Origin: Riptortus pedestris
Taxonomy: Eukaryota > Arthropoda > Insecta > Hemiptera > Alydidae
Direction of reading: 5' to 3'
Length of the DNA stretch: 64,000 nt
Assembly: GCA_019009955.1 (NCBI GenBank)
Contig: CM032233.1
Coordinates: 17,169,001 to 17,233,000, forward strand
This document shows, in pieces, positions 21,966 through 32,300 of the stretch; within the stretch, counting starts at the first letter, position 1, and the number at the start of each line of letters is the position of its first letter. The position numbers and the translations under genes are program-made. The notes beneath the pieces are model-generated. The model worked only from the letters and a program-made list of their open reading frames with translations, ran no database searches and was not told the DNA's origin.

Positions 21966-22109
21966 CCAAGTATCGTATGGCTTTGCAAAATTCCGTCCAT
22001 AAATAGTAGTAGGTTTCCCCGACAATGCAATAACCGGCTCCTCGTTCTTGAACAATAGCAGTCTAATAATGTCAAATTTAACTGGTTAACTCAAATAAAG
22101 CTGTTATTT

Positions 22110-22390
22110 ATACCTTTAAATTTCGAACATCTCCGTTAGTAAGCGACGGATCGAAAAATGTTGTAGAACAAATTTTCTTAAACTATTGATGCTCTAAAAT
22201 TGTCCTTCTATACATTTTCTCTTTACTCAAATATTAAGCGAGTTATTATTACTTTAATGTTCTAAGCCTTCAGTGGGAGTTAACATCCACTACTATTTTG
22301 ACTCATCAATAGAGAATATATGGGGAGATAGTGGTGAATGGCATAAGTGGTGTCATACCAGCACGTAGGAAGTATGCTGCCTGATGGACT
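22110..22390 (+). mobile_element. family H, H3b module
   Basis: AACATCTCCGTTAGTAAGCG, TAGAGAATATATGGGGAGAT and CATACCAGCACGTAGGAAGT match H3b; compare 57700-57986. The end TGCTGCCTGATGGACTTTT is a decayed hairpin terminus. Confidence 0.6.
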
Positions 22391-22567
22391 TTTCATTACT
22401 CTATATAAATATTCAATTTAATGGGGCAGAAAGATATGATAAGCTTACTTCACTTACCGAGATGATAACATCACTGATTGGGGCTTGAAGAGGCTTGGCT
22501 GGGAGCTTTATTAAACATACCAAGCGGCTTAACTGGCCTGGGCCTGACTTGACTCAGCGAAAGAACT
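22391..22567. other. unassigned stretch
   Basis: No recognised content. Confidence 0.4.
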
Positions 22568-22630
22568 TAGAATAGATGACGAGATATCACCAGCGTGTCA
22601 TTCCAGCACGTCGGAAATCTGCTAAGCTTA
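22568..22630 (+). mobile_element. family H, H3b terminal fragment
   Basis: ACCAGCGTGTCATTCCAGCA, CGTCGGAAATCTGCTAAGCT: the H3b end without the hairpin. Confidence 0.55.
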
Positions 22631-22651
22631 AGCAGATCTAGTGTGGCGGAT

Positions 22652-22772
22652 GTTTTAGCAGATTTGTCTTAAAGGAAATCGGCTATTGAGGTTGATCAGG
22701 AATTTCAGGAAAAATCTGTTCAAATGTCGACACCTAGGAGATGACGAGTGATGAGGTCCGTTCAAAATTGTA
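22652..22772 (+). mobile_element. family H, forward H5 module
   Basis: TTTTAGCAGATTTGTCTTAA to TGATGAGGTCCGTTCAAAAT, with a 20-30 bp internal deletion, then a short TA tract and a family A 5' end in place of H3. Confidence 0.75.
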
Positions 22773-22784
22773 TATATACTAGCT

Positions 22785-22928
22785 AAGGTGCCCGGCTTCG
22801 CTCGGGAAATCATGACTGCGTTGCTTGGGGAGTCTGAATAATGATTGAAATTTCTTTTAGCTTTAGCATGCATAATATTTTTACACATCCCGTCTCTTTA
22901 CTTTAGTTACTATGACATATTTATAGAA
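22785..22928 (+). mobile_element. family A, 5' fragment
   Basis: Starts TAGCTAAGGTGCCCGGCTTC and follows the 18698 subtype (GACTGCGTTGCTTGGGGAGT); cut off at a TA tract. Confidence 0.75.
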
Positions 22929-22982
<54 letters not shown>

Positions 22983-22997
22983 TACGCACACACACAC
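22929..22997. repeat. (TA)n with adjoining (CA)n
   Basis: A TA tract to 22982, then a short CA run. Confidence 0.95.
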
Positions 22998-23075
22998 CCG
23001 TTTGCGCGCGCATACATACTTTTTCTGTATCTTGAATATTAACAGAGATTTTTGCCTTTTAGCAGATTTCCCTGT

Positions 23076-23826
23076 ATATATATGTCTGTTACCACGGTCG
23101 CAATTTTTGTTTGTTCGTTACCAAACTCGATATTTAGTCGTTTTATATAAAAAGAAAAATCTAGTTCGTTAACGGCTGAAATCGGACCAAAGGGGAGGGG
23201 GGGGGTTAGAGGAAGAGAATTTTGAAAATTAGAAATATCTCCGTTACTATAAGTCGCATCGAAAAAGAGTATAGAATAAATCTTATTGCAAATCATATGT
23301 ACTGTAAATATTGTTATATACATTTATTCTCTATCTTGATTAACGGAGTTATTTGCATTTTACAGTTTTCAGCCTTCAGTAAACCCTACTTCTACTAGTG
23401 TAACATAAACAATACCCTGTTATTTAATAAACCATATTATTCGAAGCGTAAATACCAAATATTGTTTTCATTGAACTTTTACTTTGTGAGATGTATGCAA
23501 ATACGTTCTGTTGACCCCCCCCCCCTTCTTTTGTTTTTGGACCACTAAAATTTGAGTGATTGAGATAAAACTGATTCTGATTCATTACAAATTACACAAC
23601 AAGCTTTAGTAAATTGTTTTCAATAAAATTAATATGTTATGCTTCGAGGCTGGCCGGCCTGTTTGTTTACAATTCAGCCGTTTTACGCTGTCGATATTAT
23701 TAACTTGTATTTTAAATTTACTGAGCATTCACGGTAGTGTTACCTGTATATATATTTATCTATTGTAAATCTTCTCGTGGGAAATCTGCTTAGTTTACGC
23801 AGCCCCTGTGTGACGGACTTTTTTTT
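23076..23826 (+). mobile_element. family H copy with H5 reduced to its tip
   Basis: TTTTAGCAGATTTCCCTG is followed almost directly by a short TA tract and the H3 start TGTCTGTTACCACGGTCGC. It ends GCAGCCCCTGTGTGACGGAC. Only the terminal 12-mer of H5 is kept, which shows how little 5' sequence a copy can retain. A G-rich block lies at 23191-23211. Confidence 0.8.
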
Positions 23827-23897
23827 TTAAATTTCCAACGTATTGATAATCTCTTGCTTTTAGTCATCGCACATTTAATATTAAGCATGTCTCTGTT

Positions 23898-24005
23898 TAT
23901 ATCATAAAACGCCTTATTCGGAGCTTAAATGCCAAATATTGTTTTCAAAAAATCTTTGCTAGATGAGATACATGCAAATATATTGTGTGATGACCTCACC
24001 AATCA
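23898..24005 (+). mobile_element. family H, H3b internal fragment
   Basis: TATCATAAAACGCC, GAGCTTAAATGCCAAATATT and GAGATACATGCAAATA match H3b internal sequence (compare 48620-48720). It is cut off by the foldback element. Confidence 0.6.
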
Positions 24006-24018
24006 AGACTTTATTTCC

Positions 24019-24803
24019 CAGGTAAGAAAAAACACCTCGTTCCTTCACTATTCTTTATTCGTTGCGACAGAGCGCTTTCAGAGCATACGCTCCATCATCA
24101 GTGCCCTGCTGACCAACAAATACCATAAAAACGTTGTACAATATGTCATTTAATTGAGAAATTTAGAAAATATATGTACATGTCGATGGTCATGAGTTAA
24201 AAACATACAACTTTACATTACAACCTAAAAATTAGTGTCCCAGTGAATATTTACAGAAATAAGAAAAACTATTTTCACAGATTAAAATTAACCGCTTTTC
24301 TATTTTTCTTCTTTTACGTTTTTTTGTTGTTTTTTTTGTATGTATTGCTTTCTGTAGCTCCTCCGGTGGTTGTTCCTTCATTTTTTCATTTTTGGTTTTT
24401 TTAATTTTAATTGGACTATTCGTTTTTTACTATTTATTCTATTTTAGACTTTTTAACTGTAAATATTAATTTATTTATTTTAACTATTTATTGAAATTGT
24501 GTATATATTCTACTGACAAGTTTTTAATTTTTAATTTTAATCTGTGAAAATAGTTTTTCTTATTTCTGTAAATATTCACTGGGACACTAATTTTTAGGTT
24601 GTAATGTAAAGTTGTATGTTTTTAACTCTTGACCATCGACATGTACATATATTTTCTAAATTTCTCAATTAAATGACATATTGTACAACGTTTTTATGGT
24701 ATTTGTTTGCCAGCAGGGCACTGATGATGGAGCGTATGATCTGAAAGGGCTCTGTCACAACGAATAAAGAATAGTGAAGGAACGAGGCGTTTTTTCTTAC
24801 CTG
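24019..24803. mobile_element. 785 bp foldback element with 273 bp arms
   Basis: Arms 24019-24291 and 24531-24803 are reverse complements with few differences; both begin CAGGTAAGAAAAAAC outward. The 239 bp centre is T-rich and non-coding. Each arm holds a hammerhead-like sequence reading, in one orientation, CTGATGATGGAGCGTATG followed by a stem and GAAA, then GCTCTGTC. Penelope-like ends are known to occur in inverted arrangements with hammerhead motifs; here the stem II is short (GAGC/GCTC) in the left arm and disrupted in the right. Confidence 0.75.
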
Positions 24804-25013
24804 AGATAATAATTCCTTCACCATCCAGCACCTCAAAAATGGAAGACTTTATTTGTTGACTCGAAACTGTTTTGATTTGATCTATAAAATATTTTAATAG
24901 AGAAGGATTCTGTGAACGCCGGGAGCTGTATATATAATAGGCTTCTTGGTAGCCGATATGTCAGAAGAAATGAGCATATCCTCTCTCCGTTCATTCAACT
25001 TCACTCTATCATT
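24804..25013. other. unassigned stretch
   Basis: No recognised repeat or gene. Confidence 0.4.
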
Positions 25014-25035
25014 TTAGCAGATTTCCCTTGAGAGC
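25014..25035 (+). mobile_element. family H, H5 tip
   Basis: TTTTAGCAGATTTCCCTTGA only; followed by TG/TA microsatellite sequence. Confidence 0.65.
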
Positions 25036-25058
25036 ACCGTGTTTTAGTGTGTGTGTGT

Positions 25059-25075
25059 CTATATATATATATATA

Positions 25076-25117
<42 letters not shown>
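25059..25117. repeat. (TA)n microsatellite
   Basis: TA tract with two TC interruptions, preceded by a short (TG)n. Confidence 0.97.
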
Positions 25118-25121
<4 letters not shown>

Positions 25122-25157
25122 TGGCTGGCCTACAGAGAGGACGTCATTAGGGCGCTA

Positions 25158-25637
25158 AGTCCGTCACGCAGGGGCAGCGTAAACTAAGCAGATTTCCCAC
25201 GTGTGCCACGTAATCTCAAATTGTAAAAGTTCAATGAGAACAATAATTTACGATCTCGTATTTATGATTCAAATAATGTGCTTCATAATACAACAGCTCG
25301 TTGTTAATATGACATGAGTAGGAGTGGGGGGGGTTATTGAAGACCAAAAACTAGACAATGGAATTATCTCTGTTAATGCTCAAGATATTGAAAATACGTA
25401 CATAATAACACATTATAGGACATTACATTTTCAATAAATAATTTTTCTAGCTAAAGAATAATTTCGGTTATATTAGGAATTTTCAAAATCCCTCCCAACT
25501 AACCCCCCCCCCCGTATAAACCTCCCACTCGTCGGATTTCAGCCATTAACGGACTTTATCTTTCTTTTTACATCAAACGATTAAATATTGGGCTTGGTAG
25601 AGATTAAACCAAAATTGCGACCACTAGAGCGGTAACA

Positions 25638-25641
<4 letters not shown>
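25158..25641 (-). mobile_element. family H, reverse H3b module
   Basis: Starts AAGTCCGTCACGCAGGGGCA, passes GAGTAGGAGTGGGG and a 13-base poly-C block, and ends TTGCGACCACTAGAGCGGTA at a TA core. A family A fragment follows the core. Confidence 0.75.

Positions 25642-25683
<42 letters not shown>
25641..25683. repeat. (TA)n core
   Basis: TA tract between reverse H3b and family A. Confidence 0.97.
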
Positions 25684-25689
<6 letters not shown>

Positions 25690-25911
25690 TACTTGCTCAG
25701 GTACCCGGCGTCGCTCGGGAAATCATTAGAGGCTGAATATTGAGGTTTATTTTTATAGCAAGGCTTCAATGTGTACAATTATACTACCCTCTGGGCATAT
25801 TATTTTCTCATAAGGGCCAGGTTACTGTAGGGCACTTATAGAATAGAAATTTTTAGTTTAAAAGAGTAAATGAAAATTAGCTCCCAATCAATCCCTCTGT
25901 ACTGTTTGACG
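25690..25911 (+). mobile_element. family A, 5' fragment
   Basis: CTTGCTCAGGTACCCGGCGT to AATCAATCCCTCTGTACTGT; same subtype as 207 and 63500. A second family A 5' end follows directly. Confidence 0.75.
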
Positions 25912-26156
25912 GCTTCGCTCGGGAAATCATTAAGAGTCTGAATGATGAAGGTATTTGTTTTGGCGCTCTCCTATGCACAATATTTTTTCATTTCCCTGTC
26001 TCTGTGTTTATAGTTTATGGCTCAATATCTTGACTAAAGCGAACTTTTTAGTCTAAAAGAATATAAAGAAATTGATATCCTGGTCAATCACTCAGCACTT
26101 CTAAATTACTGAGGACAATCTGAATCACAATTATGAATAGCTCCCATCACTATTAA

Positions 26157-27104
26157 CACTCCAGTAGGCGCACCCAGCTTTGTTACATAAGTAGTCGCGC
26201 TGTATCTCTCAGATCGCATTTCAATCCCAGTAATAGTATAACATTAAACTACAACATTTGAAAGGAAATAAAAGTAAAATACAGTTACTTACGGATAAAT
26301 TTTTTTATGGCAAAAAACATTAATTAAAATAACAGAAATTATAGGAAACAAGTATAATATACATACATACAAAATCAGTCTTCTATATTGACAAAGCAGG
26401 CTTTTTTCTTTGCAGATTCATTGCTTTTCATTCTTCTGAGTTTATATTTCCGAATTACCTTGTCTTTCTTCAATTTTTTCTTCTTCACCTGTATCCAGGT
26501 CTTCATCTCCTATTTCATATTCTACAGCAGGAGGAATGTGATGTACACCACCACTTTCTTCATCCACGTCTACCTCAAATAATACTCTATGTATTTTCTT
26601 CACATCTTCATCATTTGTAACATCTTAAAAAATGCTTGGGGAAGACATTTTTGTTCTGGATCAATTAAAATTAAAAATATAAAATTACAAGTACAAATTA
26701 ATAAATTTTGTATTAATTTAAAACAAAAGTGGTCGCGCTGTATCTCACAGATCTTCTCCCTCCAGTTTAACAAAATAAATTTACTATCATTATTATTGTT
26801 ATAAAATGTTTTAATTTACTTAGTTAATTTAGTATTTAATTAACTTAGTTAATGTTTTAGGAAGGAAAATAATTATAAAATAAACACAAATACTTACAGG
26901 AGAGGTCGCGCTGTATCTAGGAGATCGATCGTAATCTGACGACTCTTATATTAAATGCTTGAAGGTCTTTACTAGTCTGGCTAGGCTCGACACCCCCTTC
27001 TAGCAAGATAGGTAGCGCGGCACCAATCCCTTCGCAAAGGGTGTCTGCCAATACAATATGAAATCTATCAGCGATCTCACAGATCAGGCGCGACTACTGG
27101 AGTG
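26157..27104. mobile_element. piggyBac-type non-autonomous element, 948 bp, TTAA duplication
   Basis: The ends CACTCCAGTAG...CTACTGGAGTG are inverted repeats, flanked by TTAA at 26153-26156 and 27105-27108. The host family A copy has a single TTAA at the matching point elsewhere. The motif GTCGCGCTGTATCTC-CAGATC occurs at 26194-26216, 26732-26753 and 26905-26927 and inverted at 27071-27094. TTAA duplication and precise junctions are the hallmark of the piggyBac superfamily. No DDD transposase core is present. Confidence 0.85.
26442..26624 (-). pseudogene. acidic coding-like fragment inside the TTAA element
   Basis: The minus frame is open for 61 codons between stops and reads TNDEDVKKIHRVLFEVDVDE, then HIPPAVEYEIGDEDLDTGEE and KIEERQG. 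The start context (pyrimidine run then AAG) and the end (CAAG followed by GTAATT) look like splice acceptor and donor sites, so this may be an exon. Many piggyBac transposases have an acidic N-terminal region, but I see no diagnostic motif. The function is unknown. Confidence 0.35.
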
Positions 27105-27194
27105 TTAAGTACCATTACTGAGGTAGCTTTGCTTGGGAAATACTTAGGCTACGTAATAAGTGTGAATTTTATTCATTGATAATGAGGTCCACCG

Positions 27195-27300
27195 TGTGTG
27201 TGTCTATATATGTATATATATATATATATATATCTATATATATAACATACCCATATATATATATATATATATACATACCCATATATATATATATATACCC

Positions 27301-27350
<50 letters not shown>
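27195..27350. repeat. compound (TA)n / CATA / (GT)n microsatellite
   Basis: TA blocks separated by ATACCCAT spacers, ending in a (GT)n tract at 27320-27350. The six overlapping Tyr-Ile frames are translations of it. Confidence 0.97.
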
Positions 27351-27354
<4 letters not shown>

Positions 27355-27410
27355 ATTTGCCTGGCTGGCCTACAGAGTGGATGTCACTAGGTCGCTCTGC
27401 GCTAATTTCA

Positions 27411-27520
27411 CGAAAGCCCGTCACCCAGGGGCTGCAGAAACTAAGCAGATTTTCCAAGTATTCGTATTTATCTCAAATCGTAAGTTGTTCAAGTGAGAAC
27501 AATAGTTTATGATAGAATTA
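27411..27520 (-). mobile_element. family H, reverse H3b terminal fragment
   Basis: AAAGCCCGTCACCCAGGGGC, ACTAAGCAGATTTTCC and AAGTGAGAACAATAGTTTAT; parallels 25158-25260, including the preceding GGCTGGCCTACAGAG. Confidence 0.65.
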
Positions 27521-27713
27521 ACAATTTTTGTATGTGTGATAAATAAAGTGGGAGCATATGATTGTGAATATTTTTGATAATAGAAAATTTAATCTGTTCA
27601 TTTCATTAATGCACATACTAATTTTTATTTAGGTATTTGATTTTAGTTTTAATTTTAACCATTGATATTATATAATTGTTTCTGTAATTTTATAAGTCTT
27701 TATAGTTTTTACT
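27521..27713. other. unassigned AT-rich stretch
   Basis: No recognised content. Confidence 0.4.
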
Positions 27714-27771
27714 TGCCAGCTGTACTCAACCATCAGCCAGTGACGACGGTCTCCACCGAGAGGTATGACAA
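27714..27771 (+). mobile_element. Penelope/LINE-associated 60 bp repeat
   Basis: GCCAGCTGTACTCAACCATC then AGTGACGACGGTCTCCACCG and AGGTATGACAAT. The same block is at 60178-60238, 60503-60562 and, shortened, in the 91 bp insertion at 11209. At 60145 it directly follows a hammerhead-like motif. Confidence 0.6.
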
Positions 27772-27800
27772 TGTATATATACACCTAGTAGTGAATGACA

Positions 27801-27840
27801 TTAGTAGTCTGTCATACCAGCACTTGCGAAATCTGCTTAC
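27801..27840 (+). mobile_element. family H, H3b terminal scrap
   Basis: CTGTCATACCAGCACTTGCG then AAATCTGCTTA, without the hairpin. Confidence 0.5.
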
Positions 27841-27844
27841 ATAA

Positions 27845-28513
27845 TTTATGATATTTAAAGATACATTCCTGGGGAGAACATAACATCACAAAGAGAAAAT
27901 TATAAATATTAATGAAGTAAAATTTAATGAGTAGACACGTCTTACTGGTTTAAATACACCATTTAGTGTTTAGCTGTAATTTAAAACAAACATCATCATT
28001 ATTTTCAATTATTAACAATCAACTATTTCTTCCCTCCAAAAGCCGACTCAAGTCGGTCGGATCAAAGGTGGCCAAAGTGTGTTATTTCCTCCTTATTTGG
28101 GAATTGTTTATTCCCGTTATAGTTTTTAGCGTATAACTCATTTATACTTCGGTATACGATAAAAGTGTATTTAACAAACGTTACTCTAAAGAACAAAATA
28201 AATAAGCTTTGTAATTCGCATATTTGCCGAAAAAGCAATACGAAACGAAATAACGTTATTTTTAATTTCATGCCTCCCTTATAACCCCCACTCCTGTTCG
28301 TTAATATTAATATAGCCTGAAGTCTGAGTTGGGTTAGTATGTATATACATACCAAGTTTCATAAAATTCGGCTCAACCGTTTATGCAAGAAAAGGTAAAA
28401 CAAAGAAACAAAACCTGAGGCTACAAATTGCAGATACAGGGGTCATGACTATGGCATGGGAAACAAAAAAATATCGTAAAAAATCAATTTACAGACAGTG
28501 ATTACAATTTTAT
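27845..28513 (+). mobile_element. family A, 3' half
   Basis: Middle region as in 19210-19340 (CAAAAGCCGACTCAAGTCGG), one internal unit, then TTTATGCAAGAAAAGG and the end GTGATTACAATTTTATA. The (AAAC)n tract is shortened. Confidence 0.75.
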
Positions 28514-28518
28514 ATATA

Positions 28519-28723
28519 AACTGCTCAAAAATGAATAGGGATATTGGCTGTTTTGTGGGATGTATGGGGGCTAGCATATTTTTTTTTTATTATAAATATC
28601 ATTAATATTTATTAGAAATTATTGTCTTTTTCCCCTATAAAAAAGAAATTTAATTAAGATCGATTTAATTAAAATTAATAGGATAAGAAAAAATAACCAA
28701 TATCCCTATTCATTTTTGAGCAG

Positions 28724-28724
<1 letters not shown>
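28519..28724. mobile_element. Tc1/mariner-type MITE, copy 1
   Basis: The 206 bp element has terminal inverted repeats AACTGCTCAAAAATGAATAG / CTATTCATTTTTGAGCAG, flanked by TA. The interior is AT-rich without coding. It is about 95% like the copy at 53063-53272. TA duplication and an ACTGCTCAAAAA terminus are typical of Tc1/mariner elements. Confidence 0.88.

Positions 28725-28781
<57 letters not shown>
28724..28781. repeat. (TA)n microsatellite
   Basis: TA tract immediately after the MITE. Confidence 0.97.
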
Positions 28782-28783
<2 letters not shown>

Positions 28784-29454
28784 CCCCAGATTATTAACCA
28801 TGTGTCAAACTAGTATGTATCACCATAAAATTTGTATTAATACGTTTTTAATATTATAATTTCTTAAAGTGTTATATAATATCATTTATATATATAATTC
28901 TTTAAAAGGGGGCCTTATTTGGACAATCTAGGAAGAGTAGTTTGTTGCTTTTTGGGAAGAGCAATCGCGCCAAATTGTTATGACTCATCGTATGGCTGCT
29001 GCTATGAGAAAAGAATTAGCTGATGGCTGTTTGGCCGAGTTCCATTCCGTTCGCGTTACTTTCCCCTACCCTCTCCCCTTCGCGCACCTAGGAGACTCCT
29101 CCTATCAGCACATTGCACACAGCTGGGACATGAGGTCGTAGACACCTACCAACTAGGCCGCTGACTCATACCTGACTACATGATCCCTCTCTTCTATAAC
29201 TCCGGAGTTTGCTCGGAACTCATGAATATTTCAGCCGAATAGAAAGTTGCCCTGCCCGCCGCTACCAGGAAGCAGTGTTTATTTTTAGTGCGTTCTCTCA
29301 TCTCCTCTTAAGGAAAAAAAACCTATAGGGTGTTAAGTCTTACTCGAGTAGTTTGACTTAAAAAGAGATATATTTCAAACTTACGGACATCCTGAACATA
29401 ATAGGGACAAAACAGAATATTCATTTTGGAGCATTTTAGCAGAGGTGAATGTTT
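28782..29454. other. unassigned stretch, partly GC-richer
   Basis: 29020-29280 is noticeably richer in GC than its neighbours but has no long open frame. No repeat family recognised. Confidence 0.4.
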
Positions 29455-30669
29455 AGCTGATTTCCCTTCGGGGAAATCAGCTATGAGGTCGTCCTCATGA
29501 CGCTATTCTCGAAAAATTTCTTCAATTGCCCATCGATCCTACCCAGGAGTGACGAAAATGAGGTCCGTTCACAAACGCACTAGCGTTCGCAATTTTTGGT
29601 TGGTCGTTACCAAACTTGATATTTAAACGTTTTATGTAAAAAGAAAGATGAAGATCGTTAATGGTTAAAATCGAACCAGTGGGGGGGGGGATTGCCGAAA
29701 ATTCGAAATATCTTCGTTATTGTAAGTCGGATCAAAAAATTGTATAGAACCACTCTTATGTAAAATTAAATATACTATAAATATTGGCATATATATTTAT
29801 TCTCTTTCTTTAATATTAACCGAGATATTTGCGTTTTTCAGTTTTGAGCCTTCAACAAACCCCCACTTCCACTTATGTTACAAAGTCCTAGCCCTTTCCA
29901 TTACCACTCATCCATATTCCCCTCCACGCCACCTCAAGTGACAATGGCCCAGAGATCTCCTATAGAAGTGTAAAGTGAAGTGATAGCAGTGGCTATTTCC
30001 TTATCAAGTGCCATTCCTCATTAGCTCTTGACTTCCTTGCCAGGCAGGGAGGAGGCTGCTCCTCTCATTGTGGTGAAGGGGTGTAGCTGCTGTCAAGGGT
30101 GATGGAGGGACTATTGTATTGTACATATCACACATTACCAAATGCATGCTGTAATATTCTAAATAATATAAAATATATAATTCCTAAAAAAATAAAAAAA
30201 AATAAAAATCTCATGTTACATTATTCCAACTTAATAATCCACATTATTTGAATCTTAAACACCATATATTGTTTTCAAGAGGGACCTTTATTGTACGAGA
30301 TAAATGCAAATATGTTCTGGTGACCCCCCCCCCCCCCGCCGTCTTAAGTTCTTGGACTGATTGACTGATTGATTGAGATACAAATTATTCTGATCGCTTA
30401 TAAATTACTGTACTAGATATAGTAAATACTTTTCAATAAAATTAATAAGTTATATTCTGATATATTTCAGTAATTGTTTTTCTTTCCGGTGAGAAGTTGG
30501 CACACCTGTTTGTACACTTTCCGTCGGGAGGTTTCTTATTATCGTTTGTATTTATTCACTAGATATTGACGGTACTATTGTGTTACCATTATGTAGATTT
30601 ATCTTCAACTTCGTTAAACTCGCGAGGTAAATCTGCTTAGTTTACGCAGCCCCAGCGTGACGGATATTA
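29455..30669 (+). mobile_element. family H, full-length copy split by a retrocopy
   Basis: H5 from ATTTTAGCAGAGG/TTTAGCTGATTTCCC to GAGGTCCGTTCACAAA, H3 to GTACGCAGCCCCAGCGTGACGG. The TA core has been lost (CACAAACGCACTAGCG). H3 is interrupted between 29883 and 30212; without that insert the element is about 885 bp. Confidence 0.85.
29883..30212 (+). mobile_element. retroposed insert, probable 5'-truncated mRNA copy
   Basis: The 330 bp is flanked by the direct repeat ATGTTACA (29875-29882 and 30213-30220) and ends in an A-rich tail. Base composition differs clearly from the host H3. The first 87 bases after the junction are open and would read SPSPFHYHSSIFPSTPPQVT MAQRSPIEV before TAA at 29971-29973, then a 3'-UTR-like stretch. 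That fits a copy of the last codons and 3' UTR of a host mRNA, but a SINE or LINE 3' end is also possible. The source gene is not recognised. Confidence 0.6.
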
Positions 30670-30935
30670 TTTTTATAAGAAGCCGTTTTAATTGGTGACA
30701 AATCTGAACATCAAGAAAACATTTTAATTAATTTCTAATTCTATTCATTTTTTTTTCTTCGACCATGTATCATGAGATGAATGACTAATATTGGCGAAAG
30801 GCAGGGGGTGGTGGGTGGGATGATTTGAGGTAATTGGATCTTAATAATTTTGTTGAAGCTATTTTTTTTTTATTGTCCTAACATTTTATGCATGACACCT
30901 CCCACAAAAAATAAGCCTATACTTGTTGAATCAAA
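30670..30935. other. unassigned AT-rich stretch
   Basis: No recognised content; a short G-rich run at about 30805-30822. Confidence 0.4.
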
Positions 30936-31567
30936 TTTTAGCAGATTTCCCTTAGGGGAAATCAGCTATTGAGGTTGTATTCATGACGGAATTTTCGAAA
31001 TTTTTCTTCAAATGTCCATCGATCCTACCTAGTAGAAGACGAAAATGAGGTCCGTTCAAAACTGTATATATATATATATATATATTTGTCTGTTGCCGCT
31101 CTAGTGGTCTCAATTTTTGTTTCATCGTTACCAAACTCGATATTTGGTCGTTTTATGTAAAAAAAAAGATCAAGTTCGTTAACGGCTGAAATCGGACCAG
31201 TGGGAGGGGGGGGGTTAAGAGGGGGGATTTTCGAAATATCTCCGTTACTATACGTCTGATCAAAAAATTGTACAGAATCGATCTTATTGCAAATTAAATT
31301 TACTATAAATATTGTTATATACATTTATTCCCTATCTTGAATATTAACCGAGATATTTGCATTTGTATTCTGCGTGTGGCCGGCAAGAGTCGGCTATGTT
31401 CGGACTTTCCGCCGAGAGCTCTGGCGGCCATTTCCGTAACTATTCATCCCTCGTGAATAGGTTTAGAGGTTTCTTACTACTTCAGTTGTTATTAGGCAGA
31501 TTTCTCTATTGTAAAACTTCACATGTGAAATCTGCTTAGTTTACGCAGCCCCTGCGTGACGTACTTT
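30936..31567 (+). mobile_element. family H, full-length H3-short copy (about 630 bp)
   Basis: Starts TTTTAGCAGATTTCCCTTAG, with a TA core at 31062-31085, H3 start TGTCTGTTGCCGCTC and the short 3' half (GATTTCTCTATTGTAAAACT). It ends GCAGCCCCTGCGTGACGTAC. A compact, intact representative of the short form. Confidence 0.88.
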
Positions 31568-31979
31568 TATATATTTGCATTGTAACTATTTGAATGGAGG
31601 ATGTTTTTATATTAGTTACTTCATGCAGGAACAAAAAAGTTTGGAATTGATTAATAAGTTTATAAATTTATTTCTACTAGACGTGTTCAACCTTGGGGGT
31701 TTCTTCTTTATCATACCCGTCTCAATGGATTATATTTTTTCGAGATTTGGCAGTTGGCCCTCACCAGCTGCACGCCAGATCCCTCACCAAGTTTAATAAT
31801 ATGTTTTCACATTGGACATTCAATAAATAGAGAATAGTCTCCATATAGTATCATTAACCAATTTAGGATTTATGGAATTTTTAACAACTATTTTATAAAC
31901 ATGGATAAAATTTGTTAATAATATTCTATACTGTCACTCAGATTTTACAATGGTAATATGTTCATTAGCAAGCTAAAAC
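31568..31979. other. unassigned stretch
   Basis: No recognised repeat; the 73-codon + frame at 31575 has no similarity I can name. Confidence 0.4.
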
Positions 31980-32072
31980 ATGCCCGTCCCGCAGGGGCTG
32001 CGTGCACTAAGCAGATTTACTAAATGTTGGAAAGACACGTTACTGATCTCATCTCAGCATATATTCTCTATT
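31980..32072 (-). mobile_element. family H, reverse H3b terminal fragment
   Basis: TGCCCGTCCCGCAGGGGCTG, TGGAAAGACACGTTACTGAT and CATATATTCTCTATT; abuts another H3 end at 32073. Confidence 0.65.
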
Positions 32073-32230
32073 TCAAAAAGTACGTCACGCAGGGGCTGCG
32101 TAAACTAAGCAGATTTCCCACGTGAAGTTATACAATAGAGAAATCTCCATACGAGAGCCGAGCATTTACGCAAACGGCCGAACTAGCTTTTGGCGGGAAA
32201 CTCACTAATGCGTTAACCGCCCATAAAAAT
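32073..32230 (-). mobile_element. family H, reverse H3-short terminal part
   Basis: AAAAAGTACGTCACGCAGGG to TTTGGCGGGAAACTCACTAA and AAAAATATAAA; cut off at a palindromic TA tract. Confidence 0.75.
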
Positions 32231-32232
32231 AT

Positions 32233-32242
32233 AAATAAAATG

Positions 32243-32300
<58 letters not shown>

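Larger units (their letters stand above)
25911..27150 (+). mobile_element. short family A subtype, forward, split by a TTAA element
   Basis: CGGCTTCGCTCGGGAAATCA, TTTATGGCTCAATATCTTGA and, after the insertion, ACCATTACTGAGGTAGCTTT. The two halves join at TTAA exactly as in the uninterrupted copy at 17151-17452. Confidence 0.85.

Noticed and set aside
27173..27496. Overlapping Tyr/Ile/Cys/Val frames on both strands
   Set aside because: Translations of TA, CATA and GT microsatellites.
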